Origin: Crambe crambe
Lineage: Eukaryota > Porifera > Demospongiae > Poecilosclerida > Crambeidae
Length of the DNA stretch: 64,000 bases
Assembly: GCA_963924555.1 (NCBI GenBank)
Contig: OZ004597.1
Coordinates: 62,001 to 126,000 of the forward strand
Reading direction: 5' to 3'
Shown: one piece after another, positions 53,191-63,818 of the stretch
Numbering within the stretch: the first letter of the stretch is position 1
Layout of the letters: the number at the start of each line of letters is the position of its first letter
Made by a program: the position numbers and the translations under genes
Notes under the pieces: generated by a model
Databases searched by the model: none
The model's input: only the letters and a program-made list of their open reading frames with translations
Told to the model about the DNA's origin: nothing

Positions 53191-55002
53191 ACCTCGTATC
53201 CTTTAATTCTACTGACTTGTTCTGTTAATAGCTAAAACTGTACCCTCAAATCGTTGACCCTAACCTGTATTGATATTCATAGATGCTGGGGTCACGCACG
53301 CGCAAACAGTGGATACCAGGCCCTTATTTTAATAAGGCCTGGGTACGAGGCTAAGTTAGCTAAGTGATTATATGAACCTTCAAGAATCATGATCACAATT
53401 ATGGGGTGCCGTTTATTTCAAAATTCAGTCGAGAAGGAATTTACACAGGTGGTGGACATTTATCAACACAGGGGGTGGGAATTTACTAAATCTCAACCAT
53501 GCTCGTACACAGGTGGTGTACACGGGTGGTGGACATTTACTAAATCTCAATCATACCATACTCATACACATTAGCATCCTTGTGATAAGTGGGTTAAAGG
53601 ATAAAGTGGGCGTGGTGATCCCACGCACAAGCACACCCGGGCCACTCAAAATTCTGTCGCCCCGGCCCCGCGAAAAAAATAAGTGGGCTGGCTAGCTCGT
53701 GAGCTTGAGACAGCTAGCTGTCCATGCAGCGCAGTTGCCATTAGCTAAAGAAATCAACTCGGGTGCTCTCCTTGACAAGGAAATATCGTAAGTACAATCA
53801 TCTAGTGAAGCTACCTGATTAGCTCGCTACAATCATTTCCCCGGAAATGATAAACCTATATCACTCCTATGTTGAGCCTAATCTAGTCCCGGCCCCACCC
53901 TTATTTTACAAGTGAGCTTCAGTTTGCTAAAAAAAGTCGGGGTGTTTCTGTAACATGATCCATATACTGAGTTAAATTTGGCGGTGTATTAAATTTGACT
54001 GTGTGGCAGTCCATCTTTGAACTGCCAATAATAATGTCCACCAATATCTCATGGAACAATTAGCTGCGCGAAAGACTACATAATAGCTAGCTAGCTCCGT
54101 TTCCAGCTGTTTTGCGATCGTGATGGTTCTTTGAAGAAGCAGGCAGCTGACATCAATCTCGGAATGTGGCCACATTATCATCTGATATTACTGCAACGGC
54201 ATAATTATGGGTCCTCCGAGTTTCTGACAGCTGAATAACTCCCCACACGTTTTTTGATTTGATAGCCTAGCCTCGAACACAACTAGTTAAATGAAACTCC
54301 ATGGCTTGCTCCTCCTGGCTTGCTCCTAGCTTGCTTGGCGCTCGACCGATGGCATGTGCACGCGGTATAAGAATGTGTGCGCGAGTGCGCGATAATGTGC
54401 TGCAGCCAATAATAATGTTCGCCAAAAGCTTTCCGTGGTACAAACGCCAAATAAAACACCCGCCAAAATTAACTCATATACGGTAGCTATCAACTTAAAT
54501 GGACGGCCAATAATAAGTAGGGGTGTTGGAAGGAGAGGTACTGAATGCAAGGACAAGGGGGAATGAAAATGGTTGAAATGAAACGGTGTACCATCATGGA
54601 ATGGAATTTATAGAGTGAAATTAATTTGGCCTAACTCCGTATGTAGTATTATTCCATTTGCTGCTGTAACATTAAATTTTAAGTCTTTCTTTTTAACATT
54701 AAAAATAAAATCTTGATTAGAGCCTTTTTTTTTTCAAGGAAAGTGCAATTCAAACTGATCCATTCCTCATTCAACTGTTTCATTCCAATGTTCCACTAAA
54801 ATTAATAATTAAGAAAATACCCAAGCAAGGATAAAGGTTGCACAGTCCATGCATATGCTCCATGCATGTACACACCACAAATGCTACTAATAACACTGTG
54901 ATGGCATCCTAATAGTCTTTGTGCTATTTATATGCAGGGTGTGTTGGGCTCGAATATTAATTTTTTTGGCACACCATTTGACACTACTGAGTGTTTCTGT
55001 GA
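53191..55002. other. 1.8 kb without a recognisable gene
   Basis: Imperfect direct repeats of ACAGGTGGTGGACATTTA and TTACTAAATCTCAACCAT occur at about 53443-53560. The rest is AT-rich with short chance frames, a T run at 54727-54735 and no clear TIR pair. Confidence 0.45.
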
Positions 55003-55450
55003 TAGTCTGGCACGCGCGACCCCCCAGAAAAAATCGGGAGGGTCTGGTGACCCGTATATACACGTTTGGTGATCCTGGAATGTAATTACTACCACTTACC
55101 GCGATCTGGTTTGTTTACATTCCAGTACTAATTAGCAACTAAAACTTTGCGCAGTGGAATGTTTGCACAATTGCTGGCATACAGTGTGTCTTCTAGTTAG
55201 CTATAGCATAGGCTACGGGTTACCTTCGAGGCTAGGTCAGATCCAGATTTGAAAGCAGTCATCCATGAAGTAGCCTCTTCTCTAGGATTCAAGCTAAAGT
55301 TGCAGCAAAAGAAAGCTTACTTCACTTTGCAAGAGGGAATGATGTGCTTGTTTCCCCACAGCCTCAGGGTTTGGTAAATCTCTGCCCTACTATGGTCCTA
55401 CACCCTGCTTCCTGATCATTTTTGTGGTATTACACTAACATTTATCAGTG
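55003..55450 (+). mobile_element. Relic of a second RecQ-type element
   Basis: The start TAGTCTGGCACGCGCGACC, then TCGGGAGGGTCTGGTGAC at about 55043, is a diverged version of the 5.3 kb element's TIR. It is followed at about 55262 by a frame reading AVIHEVASSLGFKLKLQQKK, homologous to ATIAKVADSFGFKLKLEQER in the helicase. The Walker A region is degraded (CAGGGTTTGGTAAATCTCTG) and the rest is gone. Class and orientation match the intact element. Confidence 0.75.
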
Positions 55451-56444
55451 CCCACGCAATTAACGAAAACCACAGTCATTTCATAAGCAGTACATAATTT
55501 ATATGCTTACCCATGAATCATGGGTAAGGTCACCAAATGTGTATATACGGGTCACCAGACGTATATACGGATGGCTATGTGTGGTTCAAAAAATAGAGAG
55601 TGAACTTCAGTCAAGTAACCCCTTACCCATCACCAACTACAAGCTAATCATTCCTATATACTTCACTCCCACGATTCCTACTTCACTCCCATGACAGACC
55701 AAGATGAGATATGAAATATGAGATATATAGGTGTGGTTATTGGGCTAGGAGTGATAGGAATAGTAATAATGTAGCTAAACTTTATGGCTATCCCTACTTC
55801 ACTTTTTATTTTGAAAAAAAAAACTTGCGTTCATTTATAAGTGGATTCTACAGTTGGTTCCAGCCAGGCCGCTACATATGCTTGTAGGAAGTTGTAATGT
55901 GAACCTGTGATACTTACCATGAAGCACTTAGAGAAGCACTTAGATAAGCCTATCAGCCTACCAGAAATACAAGCAACTAAGATAAGCCAATGACTTTGAC
56001 AAACCACTGTAGAATTCAATTAAACTTGCCTATCATCTTAAGAAATGTTGGCCAAAAATGTTACTAGGCTAGTCTGCCCATGTGTAGACAAGGCGTTGAA
56101 TAATGCCATTGAATCGTAATGGACCAATCAGATTGCTTGAATCCATGTATATAGTCTCTGATAATTATGCTTTAAAGTGATAACTCTGAAGTTGTTATGC
56201 ATGCCCTATGTCACAGTGCATACTGTTTATTTGACCTTTGACCCCACGAATGAAACATGCCCATAACACTTGGCAACAAACAACTAGCATTTTGTCATAG
56301 AGACGCTAGGCTTATAGAATTTGCTGGACTAACTAGCTAATCCTTGTTAGCTAATGGAGTATGTGGTTAGCTTTGAGCCATATACTGAAAAGTAATCCTC
56401 ACATATTCATTGTCATCTGAGCATACCCATTATGAATATCAACT
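55451..56444. other. Noncoding stretch with foldback-element fragment
   Basis: At about 55580-55690 lies a partial copy of the foldback repeat found at 57527-57721 (shared AGAGAGTGAACTTCAGTCAA and CCCCTTACCCATCACCAAC). Just before it, variants of GTCACCAAATGTGTATATAC and GTCACCAGACGTATATACGG occur at 55527-55571. No gene is recognised in the remainder. Confidence 0.5.
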
Positions 56445-56687
56445 GGGTGTCTGAATTCACTGGACTGGATTACTGGAATGTGACTACTGGACTGACCTTT
56501 CACCTTAAACTTGATACATTATTGCCACTTAAAATTACTGGGCAGTAATTATTACTGGTATAGCTACATTAAAGTGGTTATGATGTCATAAAGAATAATT
56601 TTGTCAGTCCAGTAGTCCAGTAGTCCAGTCCAGTAATCCAGTCCAGTAATCCAGTCCAGTAGTCTAGTCGAGTGAATTCAGACACCC
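56445..56687. mobile_element. 243 bp MITE with 9 bp target duplication (MULE-like)
   Basis: The ends GGGTGTCTGAATTCACT and AGTGAATTCAGACACCC are inverted partners, extended by degenerate CCAGTCCAGTAATCC-type tandem motifs. Both flanks are ATATCAACT, a 9 bp target duplication, which is the hallmark of Mutator-like elements. Confidence 0.85.
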
Positions 56688-57010
56688 ATATCAACTAGAT
56701 GTACAACGTTCAAAAGGCAGGAGAGCAAAGCAACAATATGGTTATCAAATGCCCAAACTCTTGAGTCTCCACTGGGTTGTCTCTGCTGGCAAAGAATCCA
56801 TGGATTGACCCCATTTACCAATGCAGTGCTTTGTACAAGCTCATTAAACAGTATTATAATTATGTACATACTGGAATCTCAAATTTCCATTGACAAGCCC
56901 CAAATGGCATAGCCACAGCTAGTGAGTGTGATTATTCTTCTGTGTCTCTGTCCACAGATAAGCTTCTATCATTAGAATTTGCTGGCTCGTGGAAGTGTTA
57001 TTGTTTCTGA
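56688..57010 (+). promoter_or_regulatory. Upstream region of the CARD exon
   Basis: These 323 bp lie between the MITE and the CARD start codon. They must hold the promoter and leader if the CARD exon is the first exon. No specific motif is named. Confidence 0.3.
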
Positions 57011-57368
57011 ATGGCTGAGTCCAAGGAGTATTCCACTATCATCAATTGTGATAGGAAGCTGACAGTTGCTTTCAAATCTGACAGAGATATAGCACAGTTT
57101 CTCCTTCAGCAAGGATTCATCACACGTGAAGATTACAGTGAAGTTAACAATCCAAAATCAAATCTGACAAGCAGTGAAAAGGCTAGTAAGCTAGTGACTG
57201 CAATCACAGATCGAGTTGAACTCAACCCTCGCAATTACCACAAAGTAGTTAATCATTTACATCAGAATATTACAAGATATGGAGACATCATTGAAATTCT
57301 GGATCAAGAATATCACAGAAAAACAGATCCCGAAGTACCTAACCCTTCTACTACAAACCTTCAATCAG
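57011..57368 (+). CDS. CARD-domain exon, likely first exon of a CARD-Ig chimera
   Basis: ATG at 57011 opens MAESKEYSTI, then a death-fold of about 90 residues: DIAQFLLQQGFITREDYSEV, NNPKSNLTSSEKASKLVTAI, LNPRNYHKVVNHLHQN, YGDIIEIL. The LxxxGFITxxDYxEVxNP and SxxEKAxKLV patterns are typical of CARDs. The frame continues to a stop at 57439, but a consensus donor (TCAG|GTATGT) ends the exon at 57368 in phase 1. The next usable acceptor (TTTTTCCAG, 57845) opens the first Ig exon of paracaspase copy 2 with the two nucleotides needed, making an in-frame fusion. CARDs mediate assembly of signalling filaments, as in BCL10. Alternatively this is an independent CARD gene whose downstream exons were displaced. 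Confidence 0.72.
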
Positions 57369-57526
57369 GTATGTTTAACCACATTATGTTGTATTTCATT
57401 ATAGTGCTCAATAACCATAATAATTATAGGAACTTTTGATACATTTTTTCCCAGTTGTTGTATTACGATAACGGGGAAAATATTTATTCTAAATAAAAAG
57501 AGAAGTAGGGATTGCTGTGTGCGGTT

Positions 57527-57721
57527 CAAAAAAGTTCAGCAACAAGAGAGTGAACTTCAGTCAAGTAACCCCTTACCCATCACCAACTACAAGCCAACTA
57601 TTCCTACTTCACTCCCATAATGAGATATAAAGGGAGTGAAGTAGGAATAGTTACCCCGTAGTTGGTGATGAGTAAGGGGTTACTTGACTGAAGTTCACTC
57701 TCTTGTTGCTGAACTTTTTTG
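57527..57721. repeat. 195 bp foldback repeat at the duplication edge
   Basis: CAAAAAAGTTCAGCAACAAG at the left and CTTGTTGCTGAACTTTTTTG at the right are perfect inverted ends. The arms extend nearly to the middle (CTATTCCTACTTCACTCCC / GGGAGTGAAGTAGGAATAG). It ends 14 bp before the first base homologous to copy 1 (57736). A related fragment is at about 55580-55690. Confidence 0.9.
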
Positions 57722-57735
57722 ACAAAAAATTTTTT

Positions 57736-60700
57736 ACTAGAATGTCTGAAAGAGATTAAGTGCCAACCAGCTATCAATTTTTTCATGCCTGGAGCTAGTA
57801 GGTGGTCCTTCCTGGCCAAATAGTAAATAAATTTTATTTTTCCAGCGAAACCGGAGCTCTTGGAATCACAGGAAAGCCAGCACCAGCTCAAATTAGATGT
57901 CGGAGACACACTGAATCTGACGGTAGAGGCAACCTGTAGACCAGGGCCACTTAAATACAAGTGGATCTGCAACCAGAAAACACTACCCAATGCTTCTTCT
58001 GCTCACCTGACCATTCCCAACGTCACTACAGCTGATACAGGTGGGTTTACTCTACAGTACCAGACAATCCAGAATCATCATTTGTGTCCTTCAGGAACGT
58101 ACCACTGTAAGGTGACTAACCCAGCCATTAACGATCCTGAAAGGGCATCTACTCTCTCCCAACCTGTGGAAGTTGTGGTGTACAACTCTGAAGTCAGCTC
58201 TGAGAAGACAAATGGCATACATAGGCAAGGTGTGTGTGTGCATGAGTAGCTTGAAGAAGTCTTCCCTGTCACTAGTTCACTACTAATTAGAAACATATGT
58301 GAAACCACCACCTCCTGTCATTACAAAGCACCCCACCTCCATCACTGTACGACGTAACCAACCTGCCACCTTCTACTGCAAGGCTGAAGAAGGTGTGGTC
58401 TATGATTGGTACAAAGATGGGAAACAGTTTCGAAAGGGTTGCCGGACTGGACAATTGGTGATAGACCCAGTGAAGTTAGCAGACGAAGGTCTCTACCATT
58501 GTATCGTTTTCAATGATGGCGGCAATGAGCATTCCACTGCAGCCAGGCTTACTTTCATCAGTGAGTTATTTTTATTCTTTAAGGTGGGAAAAATAACATA
58601 TAAATTTTGATTTAGATAGTAACATTGAGATCACTCAGCAGCCATGCAGTCAGACACTGCGAGTCAACAATGAGTTGAAACTGAGCTGTACTGCACACAT
58701 TCCAGGCAGGACTGACTCTCAGTTGGAGTATGAATGGTACCCTATACAGAGAAGTAAATGGTTGTAGATATATTATCATCATCATTTTCATAATGAATAA
58801 TTGTACCAGACAAACCAGCAGCACATTCTCTTGGAAAGGGCCACATATATAGTACTCGTGTTGGCCTGAAGGACCTCACAGCACAGCTCAAACTTAAATT
58901 CTGCTGCAAAGTGACAGACTTATCTGACTCAACTAACTTTGTGTATTCGGAAATCGCTACCATCAAGGTTGAGACTGGTAAGGTTTGTCTGACTGTCATA
59001 GTATAAATGGTTGATAACAATGATGGCAGTTTGGATAGTGGAGGAGCCACGTGACTTGAATGCACAGATATCTTGTCGAGCACAGCTCAGTTGTGAAGGG
59101 AAGGGAGAAGGGAAATTAGTTTATCGCTGGATGAAATCGAACACACTTCAGGGGACTTTCAAGCCTCATGAAGTGACCACATGTGGTGTGCTGTCATTTG
59201 ATAAAGTGGCTCAGAAGCATGAAGGATATTATAAGTGTCTGGTGGAACATCACAGAAACGAAATTGTACTAGACCAGGTTGATTCTAGAGTGGTATACCT
59301 AAGGCCTACTTCTCCAAACCAAGGTCAGCATCTGATGAAAACTTCCCAAGATCCATGCAATCACATTGTAGCACATTGTAGGCAAAAAAGCTTCATCATA
59401 TAGCATAGAGATAATTCGGGAACCTCGTTCTCTGGTGGTGAAGGAGGGAGCTCCTTTTCGTATGGTGTTTGAAGCTGTATCCTCTGCTCCCACCCCCATC
59501 TCTTACCAGTGGTACTTTAGTGGCACTGCAATTCATGGAGCAACTTCCAACATTTATAAAAGGTTAGCATGCATGTACACTTAAGAATTCTTTTAGGAAT
59601 GTGGTCTGACAGGGAAGCCAAAATTGAGGACTATGGGTCATACTGGTGTGAGGCAAAGGTAGAGGGTACGAGTGTTCTCAGTGAAACTGCACGCATAGAA
59701 CTGGCAGATAATGAGACAGAATATCTAGGCAGAACCTGGGAACAAAGAGAAGGTATTTCTCATCTTAGATGCTTGCCAAGTTGTGTGAGTCACTCAATTA
59801 GTAAGTAAGACATGTGCTTATGTTTTGTCAACAGTGATGAAAAAAGTCAAGACCAAAATTTATCACTGAGCAGCATGGAAAATTTCTCCAATGTGCTTAA
59901 AATTCTATCATGGTTAGTCCCTTTAATTCCACGAGTGTATGACTTGAAGTGCACATTGACGTAGCACTGGGAATACAACAGCTCCTGATGCCTCAGAGCC
60001 ATCCACATCAGTATTCAACAAAGCCTTCATTAATGTGATCAAAAGGGGCAATAAAATATCAGAGATGGGACATGATATCCATGAAGGTAGAAAATGTTGA
60101 TCACTGACTGACTGACTGACTGATAATGCAATCCGTTAATGCCTCTTCCCTCTCTGTTCCAGAGTTAAGAAATGCTGGAGTTCCACAAACACCTCATATC
60201 GAAGGACTCATTGCTGACCGTGACATCACCCTGAGGGATTCCATCATGAGCGATAACTTGAAGGATGAAGATGAAGAGAGATTGTATAACATTCCCAAGA
60301 TTTGCCAAAAGGCCCACAGTCAGTCACAACACTCTTTACCAGCTAACACTAGATAGCTGTTGATTCCTCTCCTACACATCCAGAGGCACCTGATGGAGTC
60401 ATACTCAAAGGAGCCAACATGGGAGACCTCAACACATATGCAGAGTTGGAGCTGACTTTCTCTTCTGTGCTGACCAACATCCTCCATGTGGAGGCCCACC
60501 TCTACCAGCATCAGGATAAAACCACTTCAGCTGCTATCAAATTCAATGAAGGATTTTTGGTATTATTATTTGATCTATGCATGGGTTTTATGCAAACTTA
60601 TCTTTTTGTTGACAGCGTGAGCAAGGGGTATCTGGCTCACAGACTGACCTACACATCTATAAGCCAAATGAGTGTGCTCATGCTTGCATTGTGATCAAGG

Positions 60701-60834
60701 GACTCCAGAAACTAAAAGCACCTCTCAAGTTGTTGATTGATGTCCAAATGTGTGTGAGTGGAGAAGACAGAAAGGTTAATCTAACCCACTCCCTAAAGGA
60801 CCTCCCATACATTGCCACTATTTGCAATAGTTAA
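57736..60834 (+). pseudogene. MALT1: MALT1-like paracaspase, second copy without protease
   Basis: Homology to copy 1 begins inside death-domain exon 2 (ACTAGAATGTCTGAAAGAG at 57736, equal to 36520), so the original start and most of the death domain are absent. The five Ig modules (57846 to about 59753) are preserved. The donor after the fifth Ig is followed directly by ATTTCTCATCTTAGATGC. Bases 38551-39070 of copy 1 are missing, removing the linker exon and the protease exon except its last 30 bases. The catalytic His is gone. Splicing from that donor to the next exon (TGATGAAAAAAG) shifts the frame and stops within about 12 codons. Downstream exons remain as sequence. As an independent gene it is broken; as the 3' part of a CARD-Ig gene its Ig exons could be used. 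Confidence 0.82.
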
Positions 60835-60868
60835 AAGTCTGTGTTATATGATTATTATAGCTTTTGTC

Positions 60869-62665
60869 TCAACTGTTTGTGAGTTTAATGAGAGAAATAT
60901 CGAGGGCTTGAAGTAGTCTGTCTGCATCTTTGAGGGTAAAAACAAGTGGAGGCTTTAGTTTGATGACATTACTGCATAAACCATCGCGAGAGATAAGTAT
61001 CTTGTGTTCCAGCAGCATCCTGCCAGCATAATCATTGAAAGATGTACAGAATTCCATTATGTAGTTACTACTCACCAATGGACCAGGTTTTTTGACAGTT
61101 GGGGGTCTGGCTCCCTACTTTCTCTGTCCTTCACTATTTCAACACCAATAAACAGCCCATGACCACTGAATAATGTGTCACGGTTACTGTCATGTGAATA
61201 GAACTAATTCAATAGTTACCGGACTTCCCCCATACATAGATGCTTGTCCATCAGAACCTCCAGATGCTGCCTGATGTAACCACCAACTTCCTTGGCATTC
61301 TCCTGGAGCTTTTCCTCTTCAATGGTGGACAGCACAGCCTCTGCCACAGCCAGTGACACTGGGTCACTCCAGAACTAAACATACATTCATAGGCCTATAA
61401 CCGTGAGCTTGCACATTTAGCAAGAATTACTAACCTGAGCCATGACAGCTGAGTCAACTTTCTCCATGTATTTACTAGCTATGGCTGCTGTAGTGACCAC
61501 ACCTGATACTGGGTGACCGTTCCCCATGGGCTTACCAATTGTCACCAAGTCATAGCCCATCTGGTAGTGGGTTAAGCTGCATACTCAAACACTTGAGAGA
61601 GGTAGTTGTCAGGCAGCTGAACTTGACCAGCACATCCAGGAAAGCTCTCTGCCATAAAACAAGCCACCTAATATGACACCAACTCAAATTATACCAAATA
61701 CACAACAATGACCCTTAAAAAATCAATTATTATTCTAAACGCACCTTTTTCCCCTGAGCATGGATTTTATCGATGATGGCTCCAACTTCTTTGGCATACT
61801 TTGGACCTGCATCACTCCCCCTGTACTTTCCCCGATAACTATCAGGAAGAGCACACTGGAACCGAAAAGTACAACCTAGTCAAATCACACAACACCCACC
61901 CATCCACAAGACCTACCACCCATCCATTAGGATTGGGTTTAATGACAGGGTCAGTCCCAACCACTTGCTGCCTGATCTTGTAGGTGCTGAGTCCCATAAG
62001 GGGTTTAGTGTGGCCATGGTAGGCTCCATCTAGCACCAAGATCTCGCTTCCATCGCTCACAGTTTCACAGATAGACAAAGCCAAATCATTAGCCTCCGAG
62101 CTACAATGATTAAATACCAGACTTAAGTCCCTTCATATTATGCCACCAATATTATAAAGCGGCACTTAGTGACATGGAATGCCACAGACGTACCCTGAGG
62201 AGGTGAAGAAAACATGGCCCATGGAGCGAGGGAAGTGAGAGAGCAAGTGTTTAGTGTAGGTGGAGAGGTTAGGGTGATTAGGGGAAAGGCTCGTGTTCAG
62301 CTTGGACATTTGTGATGAGAATGCTTCCACCACACGTGGATGACAGTGTCCCACTGTGTGTGTATGTACGTCCATTGATGTAATCGCTACCTGTACTCAC
62401 AAACCTTGTGTCACATTGTTTATGCAGTCCAAGAAGGCCTGGTCATTTTCATCATAGAGGAATTGACCACGCCCATATACTATCTTCAATGGGTGGACAT
62501 CAGAGTAGTGGACACTTAGAGATGGACTGCAAATATTAAACAGCTGGAACTCATACCCGCATAAACTAATAATATAATGCTTTACGATATAAATTTCTTC
62601 CTGAGCTGGATTACTTCTTCCTTACTCAAGAGCAACTGCTCTGTCTTGCTGGGAGATGCCGACAT
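60869..62665 (-). pseudogene. PHYKPL: PHYKPL/ETNPPL-type PLP lyase, copy 2
   Basis: The start at 62663-62665 gives MSASPSKTEQLLLSKEEV in frame with QLRKKFIS, so the N-terminus here is intact. The exon with LDGAYHGHTKPLMG and YKIRQQVVGTDP is also in frame, unlike copy 1. The segment that should carry the PLP-binding DEVQ motif is missing exactly as in copy 1, leaving an in-frame stop after QVFEYAA. The lesion therefore predates the separation of the copies. The enzyme could not bind its cofactor normally. The 3' end is 34 bp from the end of the paracaspase remnant. Confidence 0.78.
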
Positions 62666-63562
62666 TACAACCTCAAGTTAACCACGCCCACTTCGTGGCA
62701 ATGGATCGGTCCCTTACCAACCAAGGCAGCATGCAGCGCAGTGGATAGAGTGAGGTTCCAGAATGGACTGGAAATGATTAATTACATCCGCCTTGCGGTG
62801 TTCCGTATATTATGGTAATACTTACCGGATATTGTATTCTGGGCCGGCTGTTTCCATCAATTAATTAACTGTCTACAACCAAATATGTACCCCGAATGGA
62901 TAAAAACAATACCATGCAACACTGCAAACTTTATATGAACTGTTTATATTACAGTATGAGCTGGATTGGTTAAACTTGGTCCTAGAAAATTACGCAAAGC
63001 AGGTATACTATTTGACAAAGAAAGGTGTAGTAGTTAGTAACAATGTAGTAGAAAGTTGATATGTATCTTTTAAAACAATTTACTAACATGTACTTCAAGT
63101 CCTCAACCACATTAACTATGGATGATAGAACTACTTCAGGAGATAAAATTACACAAAGTATTTATATGCAATTTTAACTGCTAGAGCACACTTTAACTCG
63201 AGTTTTGCTCTGATAATAATCCCAGGGTCTTGGCATCTTGTAGTATAGTCTCCCTGGCAGAGTTCAGCCTCTTCATAGCCACTTACAAGCTTGTACGGTT
63301 AACCACAAAGTGATCTTTCCTGTTCATGGAGATACAGCTGCAGCGCATCAAAATAGGCGCAACAGATATCACACGACCGGAAGTGCTTGTTAATATTAAT
63401 TTAATAGGCGTTTCCAGTCCATGTAGGAACCTATGGTTGGTGGCACCTGAAAATATAGTCTGGTTGCTTAGAGGCAAATTTTCATGAAATTGTTACGAAG
63501 CGGACAAAAGCGCCAAAATTTGTCAGCAGCTTGCTTTCATCATACTAATCAATATTAGCCTA
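62666..63562. other. Noncoding tail of the second block
   Basis: Matches 42414-42668 joined directly to 49229-49925 of copy 1, with small indels (for example GCAGCGCAGTGG for GCAGTGG). It contains the left inverted repeat of the 3.3 kb element from 63456. No gene is seen. Confidence 0.55.
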
Positions 63563-63818
63563 CACAGCGAAAAATCTACAACTTGTAAGCATTCTGTAAC
63601 AGGTATGTAACAGAACAAAAATCCGTAAACCCTAGGCACCGGAAGTACTAATTTTTGATCTGTAGGCAGTTGGTGGGGCAGCAGGTCTGATACAGTCCAA
63701 AAATACGGACCTGTTACAGACTTGTAGATTTTACTGACCCGTTACAGACCTGTGTACAGGTCATAACTGGTATGTGGGGCAGTCCAGACCTGTTACAAGT
63801 TGTAGATTTTTCGCTGTG
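63563..63818. mobile_element. 256 bp MITE with TA target duplication (Tc1/mariner-like)
   Basis: Perfect 26 bp inverted ends begin CACAGCGAAAAATCTACAAC, and both flanks are TA. The homologous site in copy 1 (ATTAGCCTAGGAGCCC, near 49920) has a single TA, so this is a clean insertion into the inverted repeat of the 3.3 kb element. The interior is built of CAGGTCTGTAAC-like motifs in both orientations. Confidence 0.9.

Noticed and set aside
53443..53560. Possible CRISPR-like or satellite array (GGTGGTGGACATTTA repeats)
   Set aside because: Only two or three imperfect copies without regular spacers, in a eukaryotic context.
56590..56665. CCAGTCCAGTAATCC tandem motif as an independent satellite
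   Set aside because: It lies inside the MULE-like MITE and is better explained as its subterminal repeats.
59757..59860. Active catalytic Cys retained in paracaspase copy 2
   Set aside because: The bases encoding DAC remain, but they now follow the intact donor in another frame, and the rest of the protease domain is deleted.
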